This document shows, piece by piece, positions 36,288 through 47,509 of a stretch of DNA of 64,000 bases (positions are counted from its first letter, which is position 1; every line of letters begins with the position of its first letter). The DNA is taken from contig NC_085852.1 in NCBI RefSeq assembly GCF_020906515.1, positions 1,116,001 to 1,180,000 on the forward strand, given 5' to 3'. The notes below the pieces were generated by a model. That model did not search any database and had not been told where the DNA came from. It was given only the letters and a program-made list of their open reading frames with translations. This DNA is from Vanrija pseudolonga (lineage: Eukaryota > Basidiomycota > Tremellomycetes > Trichosporonales > Trichosporonaceae). A program made the position numbers and the translations under genes.

Positions 36288-37135
36288 GGGGGTGGTGGGG
36301 GTGGGTTGGGGTGGGGAAAGGAGTGTGGGTGATAGGGGCTTGGCTGCGAGGCCTATGACAATATGGGGTGTGATGCAGTGCGAGTCAAGTGTTGTACAAA
36401 GTCGTTCGTCGCACAAGCACTTGCTTTGTCTTGATGAATCAGTATCTTAGCGCCTCGGTCGCCCTTGCTTGTTGTTGGCCGCATCAGCCTGCCTGAATGC
36501 CTTCGGGCTTGCCCTGCCGCACACCGCGCGCGCCCAGAAATTCCAGTTGCCCCTCCTCCACTTCGGGTTCCACGCAGCGGCCTAGCGGCTCTCTCGGCCT
36601 CCTGCGCTCCGTCGTGCCTCGTGTTCATAACAGCAGGCAGTGCTCCATGCGGCACACTTGGCAGACCACATGACGGCCGCTTCCACGTCAGTCCGTGTGG
36701 CAGCAGCAGCGGCTTCCTGCCTGCTTAGCGTGCATCGGTCATTTGCGCACAGACGACTCGACTACACCGAGTCTCGCCGCGCGTCGCTCTACACGTCGAC
36801 GCCACGTCAAGCCGCTCGCTGCCTTTCAACAGACGGACGGGGGCAAGGCGGCATTGGACCCGGGGCAGGGCAGGGAGGGCCGCGACGCCGTCATATCGGC
36901 CGCAAAGCTGCCTCGGTGCATCGGCTCTGATCCACCACATTCACCACTGTTCCACCACGGCCGGCCCATTCATTCAATAGACTCCAGAAACAACCCGACG
37001 CCCGACGCCACCGTGGCACCCAGACCACAACCACGCCACACTCGTTGCAGTAATTTCTCAATTAGAGTTGCATTGCACCGTCTAAGCTATGTATTCTAGT
37101 CACCGTCGCTATACACCGCGTACATTACGATACGC
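36288..37135. other. intergenic, ERO1 promoter and MET10 3' flank
   Basis: About 850 bases with no supported gene. Several out-of-phase frames are open only because of high GC. Confidence 0.5.
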
Positions 37136-40100
37136 TTAGTACACCTCGAGAACGTAGCGCTCCTCCTCCTTGAGCTTCTCCATGTGGTCCTCGGCCTGCT
37201 GGCGGGTAAGGCCGGCCTCGGTGAGCGACGAGACGAGAGCCTCGTAGACGTCGGGAACGGGCCAGGTGGGGCCACAGAGGTAGAAGTAACCAGCCTCGGG
37301 GCCCTCGGCGAGAAGAAGCCTGGCGAGCTCCTTCTTCTGCTCCTCCATCTTGTTCTGGATATAGATCTTCTGGGGCTGGTCACGCGAGAACGCGAGACCG
37401 GCGTGCGAGAGGATACCAGCCTGGAGGTAGGCCTCAATGTCCTCGCCGTAGAGGTACTCCTGGCTGCGGTGACGCGAACCGAAGAAGTACATGGACGAGG
37501 CGGCGTCGACGCCGTTCGAGCGCTGCCAGGCGCGGTGCTGCATGAAGGCACGGAAGGGAGCAGCTCCAGTGCCGAGACCGGCGAGAATGAGAGGCTGCGA
37601 GTCGAGAGGAGGAAGCTTCATGACCGAAGGCTTGATCGAGACGGTAACCTTGTCGCCCTTCTTGAGGTCCTTGAGGTAGCGCGTGCACTGACCGTAGCGG
37701 GTGCGGCCCTTGGTGTCGACCCAGTCAACAGTGACAATAAGGAGCTCGACCTTGTCACCGAGAGCAGCCTGCGACGAGGCGATCGAGTAGTGACGGGGCT
37801 TGATCTCCTCGATGAGCTCGACGAGCTCCTCGATGGAGGGGTGGGCAGAGGGGAACTCGCGGAGAACGTCGGCGTAGTTGACAGTCTCGCCCTCGCTGTA
37901 GCGCTGGAAGAGCTCGGCACCCTCGGGGACGGAGATGAACTTGAGCTTCATCGACTGCTTGCGCTCGGTAGCGACCTTGGAGAGCTCGCCGTAGAAGGCC
38001 TTGCCGGGCTTGCCGAAGAGGTCGACCTGCTGCTGGAGCACCTGGAAAACAGTGCGGGTAACAACAGTGCCAGGGATCTGGGGGTTGGGGAGCGAGATGA
38101 GGGCCTCGGGGTCAACACCGTACCACTTGCAGAAGTCGAGGACCTCCTCGGCGTCGTTCCAGCCGTGGATGCCGATAGCCTCACCGACCTCGTACTTGAG
38201 GCCAGTGCCGGCGGTGTCGATCTCGAGGTGGAAGACGTTGCGGTCGTACGCCTCGGGGGTGAGGCGGCGGTTCTCGGTGACCGAGACGAGGAAGGTCTCC
38301 TCGGCGAGCTCGGGGTGGAGCGAGGCAATGCCGGGGCCGGCAGTCTCGTCCTCGACAGTCTTGCCGCCAAGGACGGAGAAGGCCTCGCGGAAGAGAATGT
38401 GGCGGGCAGCGACCTCCCACGACGAGAGGGTGGGGCCAGCCTCGCCGTCGAGAACAACAGGCTCGTTGGCAAGAGCGTCCCAGACCCAGGCCTCCTTGGT
38501 CTTGTTGACGGTCTCGGGGTCGACCTCCCAGGCCTTGACGGTCTGGGTGGGGATCTCGAAGAGACCGGCCTGGGCCTCCTCGACCTGGTCACGGCCGAGG
38601 TTGCCGCCGTGGAAGGCGTCGAGGACCTTCCAGACACCCTTGGGGAGGGCCTTGGAGCCGGTGTAGAGGAGGAGGAAGGCGACCTGCTCCTTGATGGGGA
38701 GGATGGCAGCCTCGGAAGCGTCGAGGTCAAGGAGGAAGACCCGGATGTTCTTGGCCTGGATGGTGGCAATGTCAGCAGCGGTGAGCTTGCTGGCAAGGTC
38801 CTCCTCGACCCAGGGGAGCTCGAGGACAAGCGAGGCGCCCTCCTTGGCGGTGGCCAGGAAGTCGGTGTGCTTGAAGACGGTAGCGTCCGAAACCCAGATC
38901 AGGTCGGAAGCGAGCTCGGGGGTGAGGATGGGGCTGGCGCCAGTCGAGAGCGAGAGGACCGACTTGGTGCCCTTGAACGACGTGGTGCCGTACTGGGTGA
39001 GAGCCGACACGAGGGTGGGCGACGAGAGGAAGAGGTTGTTGACGAGCTGGGGGAGGGGAGCGTCGCCAGCAGTGAAGAACGAGATGACCTTGGCGGGGGT
39101 CTCCTTGGCGGCAGCCGAGGGGGTGACGGCAGCCTTGATGGCGGGGAAGGCAGCGGTGCTCGAGTGGGGAGCCGAGTAGAGGAGGGCGAGGACGTCAGCC
39201 TTGAGGGCCTCGGCGTCGGCGCGGGTGGGGCCGACGACGGTGACGGTCGCACCGCTGAGGGCCTTGAAGAGCTTCTCAGCCGAGGGCGAGAGCGTGTTGA
39301 GGACAACCTTGGGCGCGTCGAGGGTCAGGGCGGCGTGGGAAGTGACGGTGAGGTAGAGGTTCTTGCCGGCACCCGAGACGGTGAAGTCCTCGAACGCTCC
39401 CGCCGAGGGGAAGACGTACGAGGTGACCTCGCGGGCGGTGAAAGTCGACTCGACGACGTGCACGACCTTGCCCTCCTGGGCGTAGAGGTGAGCGCCGGTG
39501 GGGACAACCGAGGCGCCGGCCGAGAAGACGACGGTCCAGTCCTCGGGGAGGCCAGTGAGGGCGCGGAGAGCACCAGCGGTGGCGAGGCTGTCAACGAGGT
39601 TGAGCTCGTTGTCGGCCTTGGTCGCCGCGACGTGGATCACGACGTCACCCTCGATCGCGGCAAGCTGGGGCGCGATGAAGGGGAGAGTGGCAGTCGAGGC
39701 GAAGACCGAGATCTTGCCCTTGGCGGCCTTCTTGGCGTAGCCGGCGAGCTCGAGGCCGGCACCCTCGCGCGTCTGCACGGGGTAGACCTTGCCCTCGGTG
39801 CCGGGGAGCTCGGCCTTGTCCCAGGCGGTGAGCTGGGCGCCGAAGCCGACCTCGACGGCGTCGTCGTACACCCAGACGGCCGACGAGTTCTGGACGGCGA
39901 GCGCCTCAAGCACCTCGGTGGCGCTCGAGAAGACGGTCGCGCCGGCCGAGGTAGAGGGGAGGACCTGCTGTGCAGACACGAGCGAGGCAATGTAGCCGGG
40001 CTGTCCTGGGATCAGGGGGAGCGAGTCGGTCGCGCCGAGCTTGGGCGAGCCCGACGCCTCGGAGACAACGGTCGACGTCTCGGAGTAGGGCGTCTGGGTG

Positions 40101-40177
40101 CCGGACAGCAGGGCGGCCTTGGAGGCCGCGATGCCTGATGTCGGCGAGGGCGGGGAAGCGATGGCGACGGGGGCCAT
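37136..40177 (-). CDS. MET10: Sulfite reductase flavoprotein (alpha) subunit Met10
   Basis: NADPH-oxidising subunit that feeds electrons to the sirohaem beta subunit for sulfite-to-sulfide reduction in cysteine/methionine synthesis. Intronless, 1,013 aa, like yeast Met10 (~1,035). The N-terminal half resembles pyruvate-ferredoxin oxidoreductase-like domains (VVIHVAATKADNELNLVDSL). The C-terminal half is the FAD/NADPH reductase: RHYSIASS (FAD), GLGTGAAPFRAFMQHR (NADPH), FFGSRHRSQEYLYGEDIEAY, YLCGPTWPVPDVYEAL, and a terminal aromatic pair ERYVLEVY. The ATG at 40177 follows a long pyrimidine-rich leader. A CACGTG lies 235 bases upstream of it, as expected for Cbf1-type sulfur regulation. Confidence 0.95.
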   Translation of the reverse strand: MAPVAIASPPSPTSGIAASKAALLSGTQTPYSETSTVVSEASGSPKLGATDSLPLIPGQPGYIASLVSAQQVLPSTSAGATVFSSATEVLEALAVQNSSAVWVYDDAVEVGFGAQLTAWDKAELPGTEGKVYPVQTREGAGLELAGYAKKAAKGKISVFASTATLPFIAPQLAAIEGDVVIHVAATKADNELNLVDSLATAGALRALTGLPEDWTVVFSAGASVVPTGAHLYAQEGKVVHVVESTFTAREVTSYVFPSAGAFEDFTVSGAGKNLYLTVTSHAALTLDAPKVVLNTLSPSAEKLFKALSGATVTVVGPTRADAEALKADVLALLYSAPHSSTAAFPAIKAAVTPSAAAKETPAKVISFFTAGDAPLPQLVNNLFLSSPTLVSALTQYGTTSFKGTKSVLSLSTGASPILTPELASDLIWVSDATVFKHTDFLATAKEGASLVLELPWVEEDLASKLTAADIATIQAKNIRVFLLDLDASEAAILPIKEQVAFLLLYTGSKALPKGVWKVLDAFHGGNLGRDQVEEAQAGLFEIPTQTVKAWEVDPETVNKTKEAWVWDALANEPVVLDGEAGPTLSSWEVAARHILFREAFSVLGGKTVEDETAGPGIASLHPELAEETFLVSVTENRRLTPEAYDRNVFHLEIDTAGTGLKYEVGEAIGIHGWNDAEEVLDFCKWYGVDPEALISLPNPQIPGTVVTRTVFQVLQQQVDLFGKPGKAFYGELSKVATERKQSMKLKFISVPEGAELFQRYSEGETVNYADVLREFPSAHPSIEELVELIEEIKPRHYSIASSQAALGDKVELLIVTVDWVDTKGRTRYGQCTRYLKDLKKGDKVTVSIKPSVMKLPPLDSQPLILAGLGTGAAPFRAFMQHRAWQRSNGVDAASSMYFFGSRHRSQEYLYGEDIEAYLQAGILSHAGLAFSRDQPQKIYIQNKMEEQKKELARLLLAEGPEAGYFYLCGPTWPVPDVYEALVSSLTEAGLTRQQAEDHMEKLKEEERYVLEVY

Positions 40178-40791
40178 TGTGCGTGGGTGTGAGGGTGAGG
40201 TGAGGGGGGGAGGAGAGATGGAGAGGTGCAAGAGGGGGCTCGGAGTTGTTACATGTATAGTGGTTGTGCGGTCACTGTCCGCGCGACTGCTGCAAAAGGC
40301 TGCTGCAAAGGCCACAAAGCCCGAAAGACGAGAGGAAGGGTAAGATCTTCGTGATGTGCCTCGCCGTGCTCACGCCATTGCAGCCAGGCGACTAGGCGAC
40401 TCCAAAATAACCACGTGGCAGACCCTGAGATTGCGTGCTCAGTCCAGCTAGATTGCGCCATTCTGGAATTGTCACCAGGCCGCGTTCCCCATGGTGTCCC
40501 GAAAACTTGATGCTCTACAGTGAGAGGTTGTTAGGAATATGACGTGCGACTAGGGCGAGTGCTGCCGCTGCTCCACAAGGAATTAGCAGCTTGAAACTAA
40601 TCCGAATTTGTGGATCACTGTCGCCATCGCTCTCACCGTCACCGACGAAACCCACTCGCCCCAGTCCTTATCCGGCTCCCACACGGAATCGGCTCGGCAA
40701 GTAACGCCACCCGCCCACGGCGCACGGATTCTAATCTGGTACCTTGACTTTGGCTGCTCCACGGCCTAATCCGTGACTTTCCACTACGTAA
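40178..40791. promoter_or_regulatory. MET10: MET10 promoter region
   Basis: 614 bases between the homeodomain stop and the MET10 start. CACGTG sits at 40412-40417 in the context CCACGTGG. No coding frame is supported. Confidence 0.6.
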
Positions 40792-41680
40792 CTACTGATT
40801 GCGCACATCTGACGTCTTGTGTGGCAGCGTCTCTTCGGAATTACTGCTGCTGTCGTCGTCGTCTACGTCCACACCGCCGCCGCCGCTGTCCTCATCATCG
40901 TCTCCTCCACCGTATGAACCGTCAATCTGTGACAGCTGGCGCGCAGTCCGCTCCTGCACACGGCGCGACCGCCGGCGATTCTGGAACTGATAAAGTATGA
41001 GCATCAACACCAGTCGGCGTGCAGAGTCCACTTGCCCAGATCTGCACGCTGCGACTCGGCATGGCGAGCCGCGACGCGAGCGCATCCCGCTCGTGCGTGG
41101 TGGGGTACTCGTTGTTCGTGAAGGCCGCGACGAGCTGTTCGAGCTGCGCGGCGGTGACTGCGGTGTGAGGTGTGAGCGGGGACGTGGGGTACGGGGCAGA
41201 GTCTGGTGGCGGACGGACGAACGCTCGCGCGCACCTACCTACCTCGCCGGCGTGAAGAACTCGTGTTCTTGGCCCGGGGCGTGGGCATGCTGCTTGGGCC
41301 AGAACCGTCCGGTGGCGTGGGCTCAGCGGCGTCGGCGTGCCGTCGAGCGCCGCCGAGGCCGCTGTCGCCAACCTGCACTGCCTTGTCTAGCCGTCAGCGC
41401 GCGCAGAACCTCTTCAGCACCCACCTATCATCTGTGGTTGGGGGTGCCGTGCGCGGAGGTGGTGATGCGGCGGCGGCGGGTGTAATAGCGGCTCGGTGCG
41501 CGCAGGCGGCGGCTCGGGGTCGGGCGGCGGCGCGTCCCGGAGCGACGGATACGGCGAGTATCGCCCCGGCGATCGCCGGCGTGCTGCTGACTGCTGCTGC
41601 TGCTCGCGGCGGTGTGGACGCACCCCACTGCCGCAGCTGCGAGTGTCAAGGGGCGAGGCGCTGCGCCGGGTGCGCGACAT
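40792..41680 (-). CDS. Homeodomain transcription factor (four exons, one GC-AG intron)
   Basis: Exons 41680-41425, 41386-41243, 41157-41036, 40986-40792 give 238 aa. Joined, they spell a classical non-TALE homeodomain at about residues 124-185: RRRVTAAQLEQLVAAF, YPTTHERDALASRLAM, SRSVQIWFQNRRRSRR. WFQNRR is the DNA-recognition helix, with the invariant Trp174, Phe175, Asn177 and Arg179. The third intron starts GCAAGT (a GC donor) exactly between Trp and Phe. The N-terminus is Pro/His/Arg-rich and the C-terminus is acidic (GGGDDDEDSG, then DVDDDDSSSNSEE). The upstream frame stays open about 160 codons past the chosen ATG, so the start could lie further 5'. Whether it is a mating-type HD gene cannot be told; no second HD gene lies beside it. 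Confidence 0.82.
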
Positions 41681-44075
41681 AGCAGCGGGGAGGGGTGGGC
41701 AATGGCCGCGGAGCGAGCAGGGCAGCGAGGTGCTGATGAGGCTGAGTCTTTCTGGAGTCTGTCGTTCCGGGAGATCTGTGAGCCCGCCCGGCGATGGGAG
41801 GGCCAGCTTCGACGACGTACGATTCCAGCCCTCCCCAGCCAGCGAGCGCATGACCTTGCACCCCGCAGTGTGCGTAACTCTAACGAGCGGATCTGCGGCC
41901 TCTATCCTCCACGGCACGGCACGCGTCATGACGCAGATGGTGCACTCCGCACAGCGATAACGAATAGTCGTAGGAACGGACAGCGTCCCGTGACGCCAGG
42001 TGAGACATGGCATTCCAGACGGTGTGCGCGGGTGCGCGAGTGACTGTTCTTGGATCACGGACACAGTCATGGCCGGCGTAGTCTGACGCAGCATGCGTCG
42101 GGTTGAGGGGCTTGCGGCCGACACGACGCACTGTATCGGGTGTGCTTGTCGGGTGCATGAGCTTGTTAGCAAGCCGTGTGTGTGCGTGCGGGGTCCATGT
42201 CAGTCAGTGCCGACCGCCGTTTCGCGTCGACCCGTCGACGTCGAACGAGCCCCCCCCTCGTCGCCAAAAGAGCGACCGGCCCGACATCCCAGAGACGAGA
42301 GCCCCGCACCCCAATCCAACTCGCGGAGGGCCAGCTCGACCGGTGCCGCCCGCACGGCTCCAAGGCGTGCGGGCGCACGCGGAAGTGGCATGAAAGCCGC
42401 GATAGCGCCGTGTAGTCTGCACGTCTCTGCGCACTGATCGCGGGGCATGAGTCCACGATCGAGCCATTGCGCCATGCCTGTGTGTGGCACGGCGCCACGG
42501 AGTGCGCCATGGCCAGCGCCCGTGGGCTGCATTTTTGTCAAAATGTCGCCTGGACTCGTTACCGCTGTGCTATGTGGTCGCGTTTTGTGTCGCCCGCGAA
42601 GGACGGGTTTGGGGGTCGGCGTGGCGCGGAGCCGGGCTGGCCGTCTTCCAGTACTTCAAAAGCAGGGCCAAGCATGCCGTCACGCAGCGCGCTCGCAAGC
42701 TCGCACGCTGAACACAGGTCATAATAGCGACGTACTGTTGTTTCCTCACGTGTGGTCGGAAACCAAGCGCAGTGGTGTTAATCCTTCCTGTGTGCCGGTG
42801 TGGTGGGTTTGGGGATTATGAGTGGGAGGGGGTGGTGGAGGTCGCGTGCGTGTAGTGCGGGGCTTGGGGAGGGTGCGAACTCCCCTCCTTGCTGGAAGAA
42901 GGTGGAGGACGAGAAGGAGCACGACAAAGCCCAAGCACCGCACCGGCCACCGCGCCACACGCCACACCCTGCCGCCACTGCACGTCCCGGCACGCGCGTT
43001 CGACGACGAGTAGAGGAGGTCTTTATGTCGTATTTCTGTGTCGTATGGCATGCTTCTGTTGCTCGTCCTCACAAGCTACCAATGCATGCCAGTCGCTACT
43101 GACGTATGAAAGAACAGGGTTCCTCCGGCCTATGAATGTAGCCACACCGCAGTGCTCTCTCCACCAAAAGCAATCTGGGATCATATAGTCTTAACAGTGG
43201 TTGATAAGTCTCCTCATAACTCGGCAGTCTAGAGCTTGGTAATCCTCTCCCAGCGAGCGTGCACTTCGCACATGCGAGTTCTTTCCCGCTATGCGATGTG
43301 GTCGCGACGCGGGGCGGGCTTGGGAGGCTTTGTGAGGGCACGCTGGGGTGCGTGCCGTGGGCAAGTGCGGCCGGCCGTAGTGCTGCGTGCGTGCTGCTGC
43401 GTGCTGTCCACTTTGCCTGTCCCCTCCCTCTTCGCTGCCCAGAGACACCGGCTCGCTCCCCCCACCGCCCAAAAGAGTCCCGATCAGCTGTCTCAAGTGT
43501 CCTCACGAAAGTAGGAGAGAAAATTATCATCATCACGTCGGGACTCGTTCTGTTGCAAGAACACGTCGCACCCGTGCGCGACGTCTTACCGCTGTGCTAT
43601 GCGAGTGTGCAGCGTGTATCATGTGTTGTGGACTGATGAGTCGGGAACGGGGTGTGTGCGTGTGGCGTTGGTGCGAGAAGAGCGGCAGAAGGAGGTCGCG
43701 TGGGGCTCGTGCTGCCAGTGTGCTGTTCTTCCAACGGCTGGCATGCCATGCATGACTCAGTAGCGCGCACTTCACGTGTACTGCTCTTCGGCATGTTGGA
43801 TTGCTCTCACTGCTGTCATCGACGCGTGCCAGACAGTCGGCGAGGACAGGGTGAAGCTTCAGACTGGTGCCACGCACATGTTGTAACGCGCCACATGTTG
43901 GTACGCCCCAGCCCACGGCCCCCGACGTCACGCTAGCCTCCCACTCTTGACACAACATTCATACAAACTAACAACAGGAAGAGACTAGCCGGCAGCACAC
44001 AACAGATCACAGGCCAGCTGCAGCAGCGGCCGCCGCCGCAGGCGTAATACGCAGACGGGGCTCCCAGCCCCGGCG
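41681..44075. other. gene-poor 2.4-kb region with dispersed direct repeats
   Basis: No coding frame with family support on either strand. The 16-mer TTACCGCTGTGCTATG occurs at 42559-42574 and 43586-43601. A related CGCTATGCGATGTGGTCGCG at 43288-43306 shares ATGTGGTCGCG with the first copy. CACGTG occurs at 42747-42752 and 43773-43778. No tRNA or spliceosomal RNA signature was found. Confidence 0.5.
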
Positions 44076-45033
44076 TCACAGCCGCGAAACCACCACCTCG
44101 TCGATACGCGGCTTGCCAAAGTCGCGCCGCGTGTCGGCGCGCTCCGTGATCAGCTCGCGCTCGAGGATGAATTTGCCCTCCTTGTACTTCTCTGCTAGGG
44201 TGTAGGCGTAGTCCTGCCGGGGGGGGGGGAGGGGGTTAGCGGTGTCGCGGGTTGTGGTGGGCCGTGGGGTTGCCGTCGTGGGTGGGGGAGCTGGCGGGTG
44301 GGGTGACGGGGCTGCGCGGATCACCCCGCCGTACATTACACCCTCCGCCGCTCCCAGCGCGTTATCGCGCCTATGCCACCTCGCAACTCCGACCTTGACC
44401 CCGCCGCATCGCGCCTCGCGCTGCGCGCTCGCCGCTCGCTACTCACATACTTCCACCCCACACACGTATGGCACACCTGGCAGTACAGGTCGCGGACCGT
44501 GTGCACGCCGGTGCGCATTTCCCGGTCTTCGGCCTTGGCGGACGTGTACGTGTTTACGCTGCGGCGTGAGTGAGCTGTACCCTCTACTCGGTTTACGCAC
44601 ACATGCTGCACGAGGTACGCCTTGCCGTGTTGCCCGTGGAAGCTCTGGTTGGGTCAGCTGGCTGTGCGCTGGGCGGAGAATGCCGTTGCCACCGGGTCGT
44701 GGGGGCGCGTGGGCGTGGGAGGACCTGCACGGCGCTGATGCGAGCGAGCGAGCGAGGTCTGCGCCGGCGACACGGCAGAGCTGGCCCAACTCGCTCGCGG
44801 CAGCTCGCTCGCCGCGCACATCCCGAGAGAGACTCGAGTCCTCCCCGCGCCAAGCCTCGCCGCCCCCACCCACCCAGCACTACTTATCGGCCAGGTCCGG
44901 CCCGCACCCCGCAGCACCCGCACGCCGCACTCACCTTGCTCTCGACATTCTCATGCACGGCGAGGTGGTTGCCGCACTTGCGGCACAGGAAGACTGCCTC
45001 GCCGGCGAGGTAGACACGGAACGAGCGGCCCAT
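44076..45033 (-). CDS. Yippee-like zinc-binding protein (Moh1/YPEL)
   Basis: Exons 45033-44935, 44644-44601, 44558-44447, 44213-44076 give 130 aa, typical for the family. The Yippee fold's zinc ligands appear as CRKC (residues 17-20) and CQVCHTCVGWKY. Other landmarks are HLAVHENVESKSFHGQHGKA, EDREMRTGVHTVRDLYC and EKYKEGKFILERELI. The family is related to the cereblon/GID4-complex Moh1 fold; yeast Moh1 is linked to the GID ubiquitin ligase and stationary-phase death. The 290-nt first intron and 233-nt third intron are long here. The 3' splice site of the third follows an 11-base G run on the plus strand (a C tract in the transcript). Confidence 0.94.
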
Positions 45034-45477
45034 CGTGGGTGGGGTGTGTGGGGGGGGGTTGTGCTGGGTGGTGGGTGGGGATAACGCGGTTGGGTTGGGT
45101 GGTTGGGTGGCGACTGGCTGGCCTGGAACAGCGGCGGCGGGCGATAGTAGGTGTCTCGGCGTGTGTGAGTGGAGAATGTGACGGTTGTATGTAGCGCGCC
45201 CTTCGTTTGAGACACATGAAGCAACGACGACAATGACCCCGGCAGCGCACAGTGACCCAGTGTCGAGCACCCCGGAATCGTTCTCGGTGGCAACAGCTAT
45301 AACCAGACAAGGTCACGCCCCATGACGACGACCACCACCTGAGACCACCTCCACCCGGATTGCTGCCGCCTCTCTCACGGTGGCAACAACAACGCGCAAC
45401 GACGACCAAAGTGGCAACGAAGCACAAAATCACGCAACGACGCAACGCCCACCACACCAATGCATGCAGCTAGCAAA
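45034..45477. other. intergenic, Yippee promoter and F-box gene 3' flank
   Basis: 444 bases. Read on the minus strand, 45034-45130 is strongly C/CCA-rich, a probable leader. No gene seen. Confidence 0.5.
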
Positions 45478-47509
45478 CTAACTCTCGGCCGTCTCAAACC
45501 CCATCCCAGCACGCCGCACATCGTGAAACGCGCCAGACCCACGCAGCTCAATCCACGGGAACAGCGCGCCCAAGTCCTCCCAGCCAAGCGACATGTATTT
45601 GCCCTGCGGGCCAAACTCGGGGTTGGCGCCTTCAACGGGTGCGTCGCGCGCAACGCCGACCGGGATGGCTTCCTTGCGGCTCGACGGGAAGAGTTGCGCA
45701 ATGAGGCTGGCGTCAGTTGGGCGTTGATGAGGTGGGCCACTCACATTACGGGGCCGACCCAGCGCCGCCGAGTGGACGAGTGACTAGCCCACTCGGTCAT
45801 CTGCTCGCCGTCAGGCCACGCGGCCTCATTGTTGGACCACAACGCGCCGTCAACGTCGGCGCCACGCTCCTCGTGGTCGCTGCGCAGGTCACGCACGACC
45901 GGCACAGAGTCGAACGCTGGCTCTTGGCCGGGAATTGGTCGGTCCGTGGATGGCACCATCATGTGGGTTTGGTGTGATGGTGTGTGGTTCGGGTACAGCT
46001 CGTGGCTGAATGCGGGTGTCGGGTAGGTGAGCACGGGGTAGGGCAGTCGGCGTGGTGGTGGAGATGGCGTGCGCCGGACCTCTGACTCGGGCGGCGCAGG
46101 GGTGGACATTGAGGCCTTTGGCGGCGAATGGTCTTCTGGCAGCGTGGGGAGAACCGTGGTTGGAGGCGTCGGCGATGCAACGCTTGGCCGGGAAGGTCCA
46201 TCGGGCTGCAATTGCACAGGTAGGGCTGTCGATCTCGCTCCAGGCGACGACACAGAGTTGGCTCTCCCGGACCGAGAAAAGCTCCATCGGCGACGATCCT
46301 CGTCCCGGCTTCTCACTGTCGTCAACCTCGTCCCATCAAGCATCAGGAGCCGGTCAGTCTCCGGGTCAACATCGGTCGACGACCGTCTCCGGGGGATCCA
46401 GTTGCTTAATGTCGATAAGAAGGATGTGTTCTCCAGCGAGCCAAAGGGAATGGCCGAGCCACCAATGCTATAGGTCGACCCTGCGGAGGTCGAGCGTGCC
46501 AGTGGAGCCATATCAGGTTGCAGGACAGGGGAAGTCGGCACCAAGCTCGGTGCTGGAACCAGGGCTGGTGCTGTGGCTCGCCTCGTCTTCTCTGGAGCTG
46601 TATCTTGCTCCATGTTGAAAGGGCGATATTCCTCCAGCTCCACATCGCCCCTCTGACGAAGCAGTGGAGGGTGGAGCAGGAGATGCGCGTTAGGGTTGGT
46701 GTAGTAGGATGGCTTCTCCGAGATCACTCCAACGGCGAGAATCCGCACGTCTTGGAGATGAACCACGACGCGCATCTGCGTCGGGTAGTCATCCAGATTG
46801 CTCTGGTGCCTGCGGGGTGAGCAAAGGTAGACCAGCTTCCTGCGATCCTTCCCACTCACTTCAACTCGTCGTAGATCTCCATAGGGTTGAACGTGCGAGT
46901 GTAGATGCGGTTGATAGCCGCGGACCCGTTCCGCCTGAGGGTAAGAAACCGCGTCCAGCTCTCGTGGTGAGCACATCCGACGGCCCGATGATCGATGCGG
47001 CCGAGGGTACGCAGGAACGCTGCACGCCACGAGTCCTCGGGCAGCTTGTACCGTTTCCAGCTGGGGAGGAAGCGGCGGTCAAATGCCTCTTGCCAGATAT
47101 GGTCTCGCCACCGGCCGAGCTCGAACCGCTCGAGAATCCACTTGGCCGGCGCACGGACCAGAACATCGAGAAAGAGCGCACCGTCGTCGGCCGCGAGCAG
47201 GTGCGAGATGGACGGCAGGACCTCCAGCGCTGTCGGGTATGGCGGCCCACGCCGAAGCGCATCCCGGATCACGGGACGCAGCGGCGTGAGGTGCGAGTGT
47301 GTGAGCTCGTGGATCGCAGAGTGGAGAGAGAGGAATTGGATGACATCGGAGAGGGGTAGGTAGCTGGTGGGTTAGCGATGCTGGCGCTGACACGTCACCC
47401 ACGCCGCGATCTGGCTCAGGATGTCGCCTGGGAGGTCGAGCAGGCCGAGCTGAGCCCCCTGGTCATCCTCGCGCAGCTTGCCCTTGGATGCGATGCTTGC
47501 CGTGGTCAT
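45478..47509 (-). CDS. F-box protein
   Basis: Exons 47509-47403, 47363-46860, 46809-45745, 45706-45478 give 634 aa. An F-box spans residues about 25-60: LLDLPGDILSQIAAYLPLSD, then VIQFLSLHSAIHEL, the usual Skp1-binding helix pattern. A helical region follows (HLLAADDGALFLDVLVRAP, IWQEAFDRRFLPSWKRY), then a long Ser/Pro/Thr-rich stretch. The conserved-looking C-terminal exon reads ILIAQLFPSSRKEAIPVG to GFETAES. It probably recruits substrates to an SCF ubiquitin ligase; the substrate is unknown. It shares a 318-base divergent promoter with PAM17. Confidence 0.8.

Noticed and set aside
37184-40138. 984-codon open frame on the plus strand opposite MET10
   Set aside because: It is the antisense shadow of a highly biased, GC-rich coding sequence. 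Its composition is Gly/Glu/Leu/Val-rich with no domain, and the minus strand clearly encodes Met10.
40792-41680. Homeodomain gene as a complete mating-type HD1/HD2 pair
   Set aside because: Only one homeodomain gene is present and its neighbours (MET10, Yippee) are not known MAT markers, so the claim has no support here.
41881-42172. 5' extension of the homeodomain frame containing RCAECTIC
   Set aside because: The frame is open without a stop, but there is no domain or clear initiation context. The CxxC pair is isolated. Kept only as an alternative start.
41681-44075. Possible tRNA, U-snRNA or SRP RNA gene in the gene-poor interval
   Set aside because: No GGTTCGANTCC-type B box, no U6 ACAGAGA-type or U5-loop-type signature, and no convincing clover-leaf was found.
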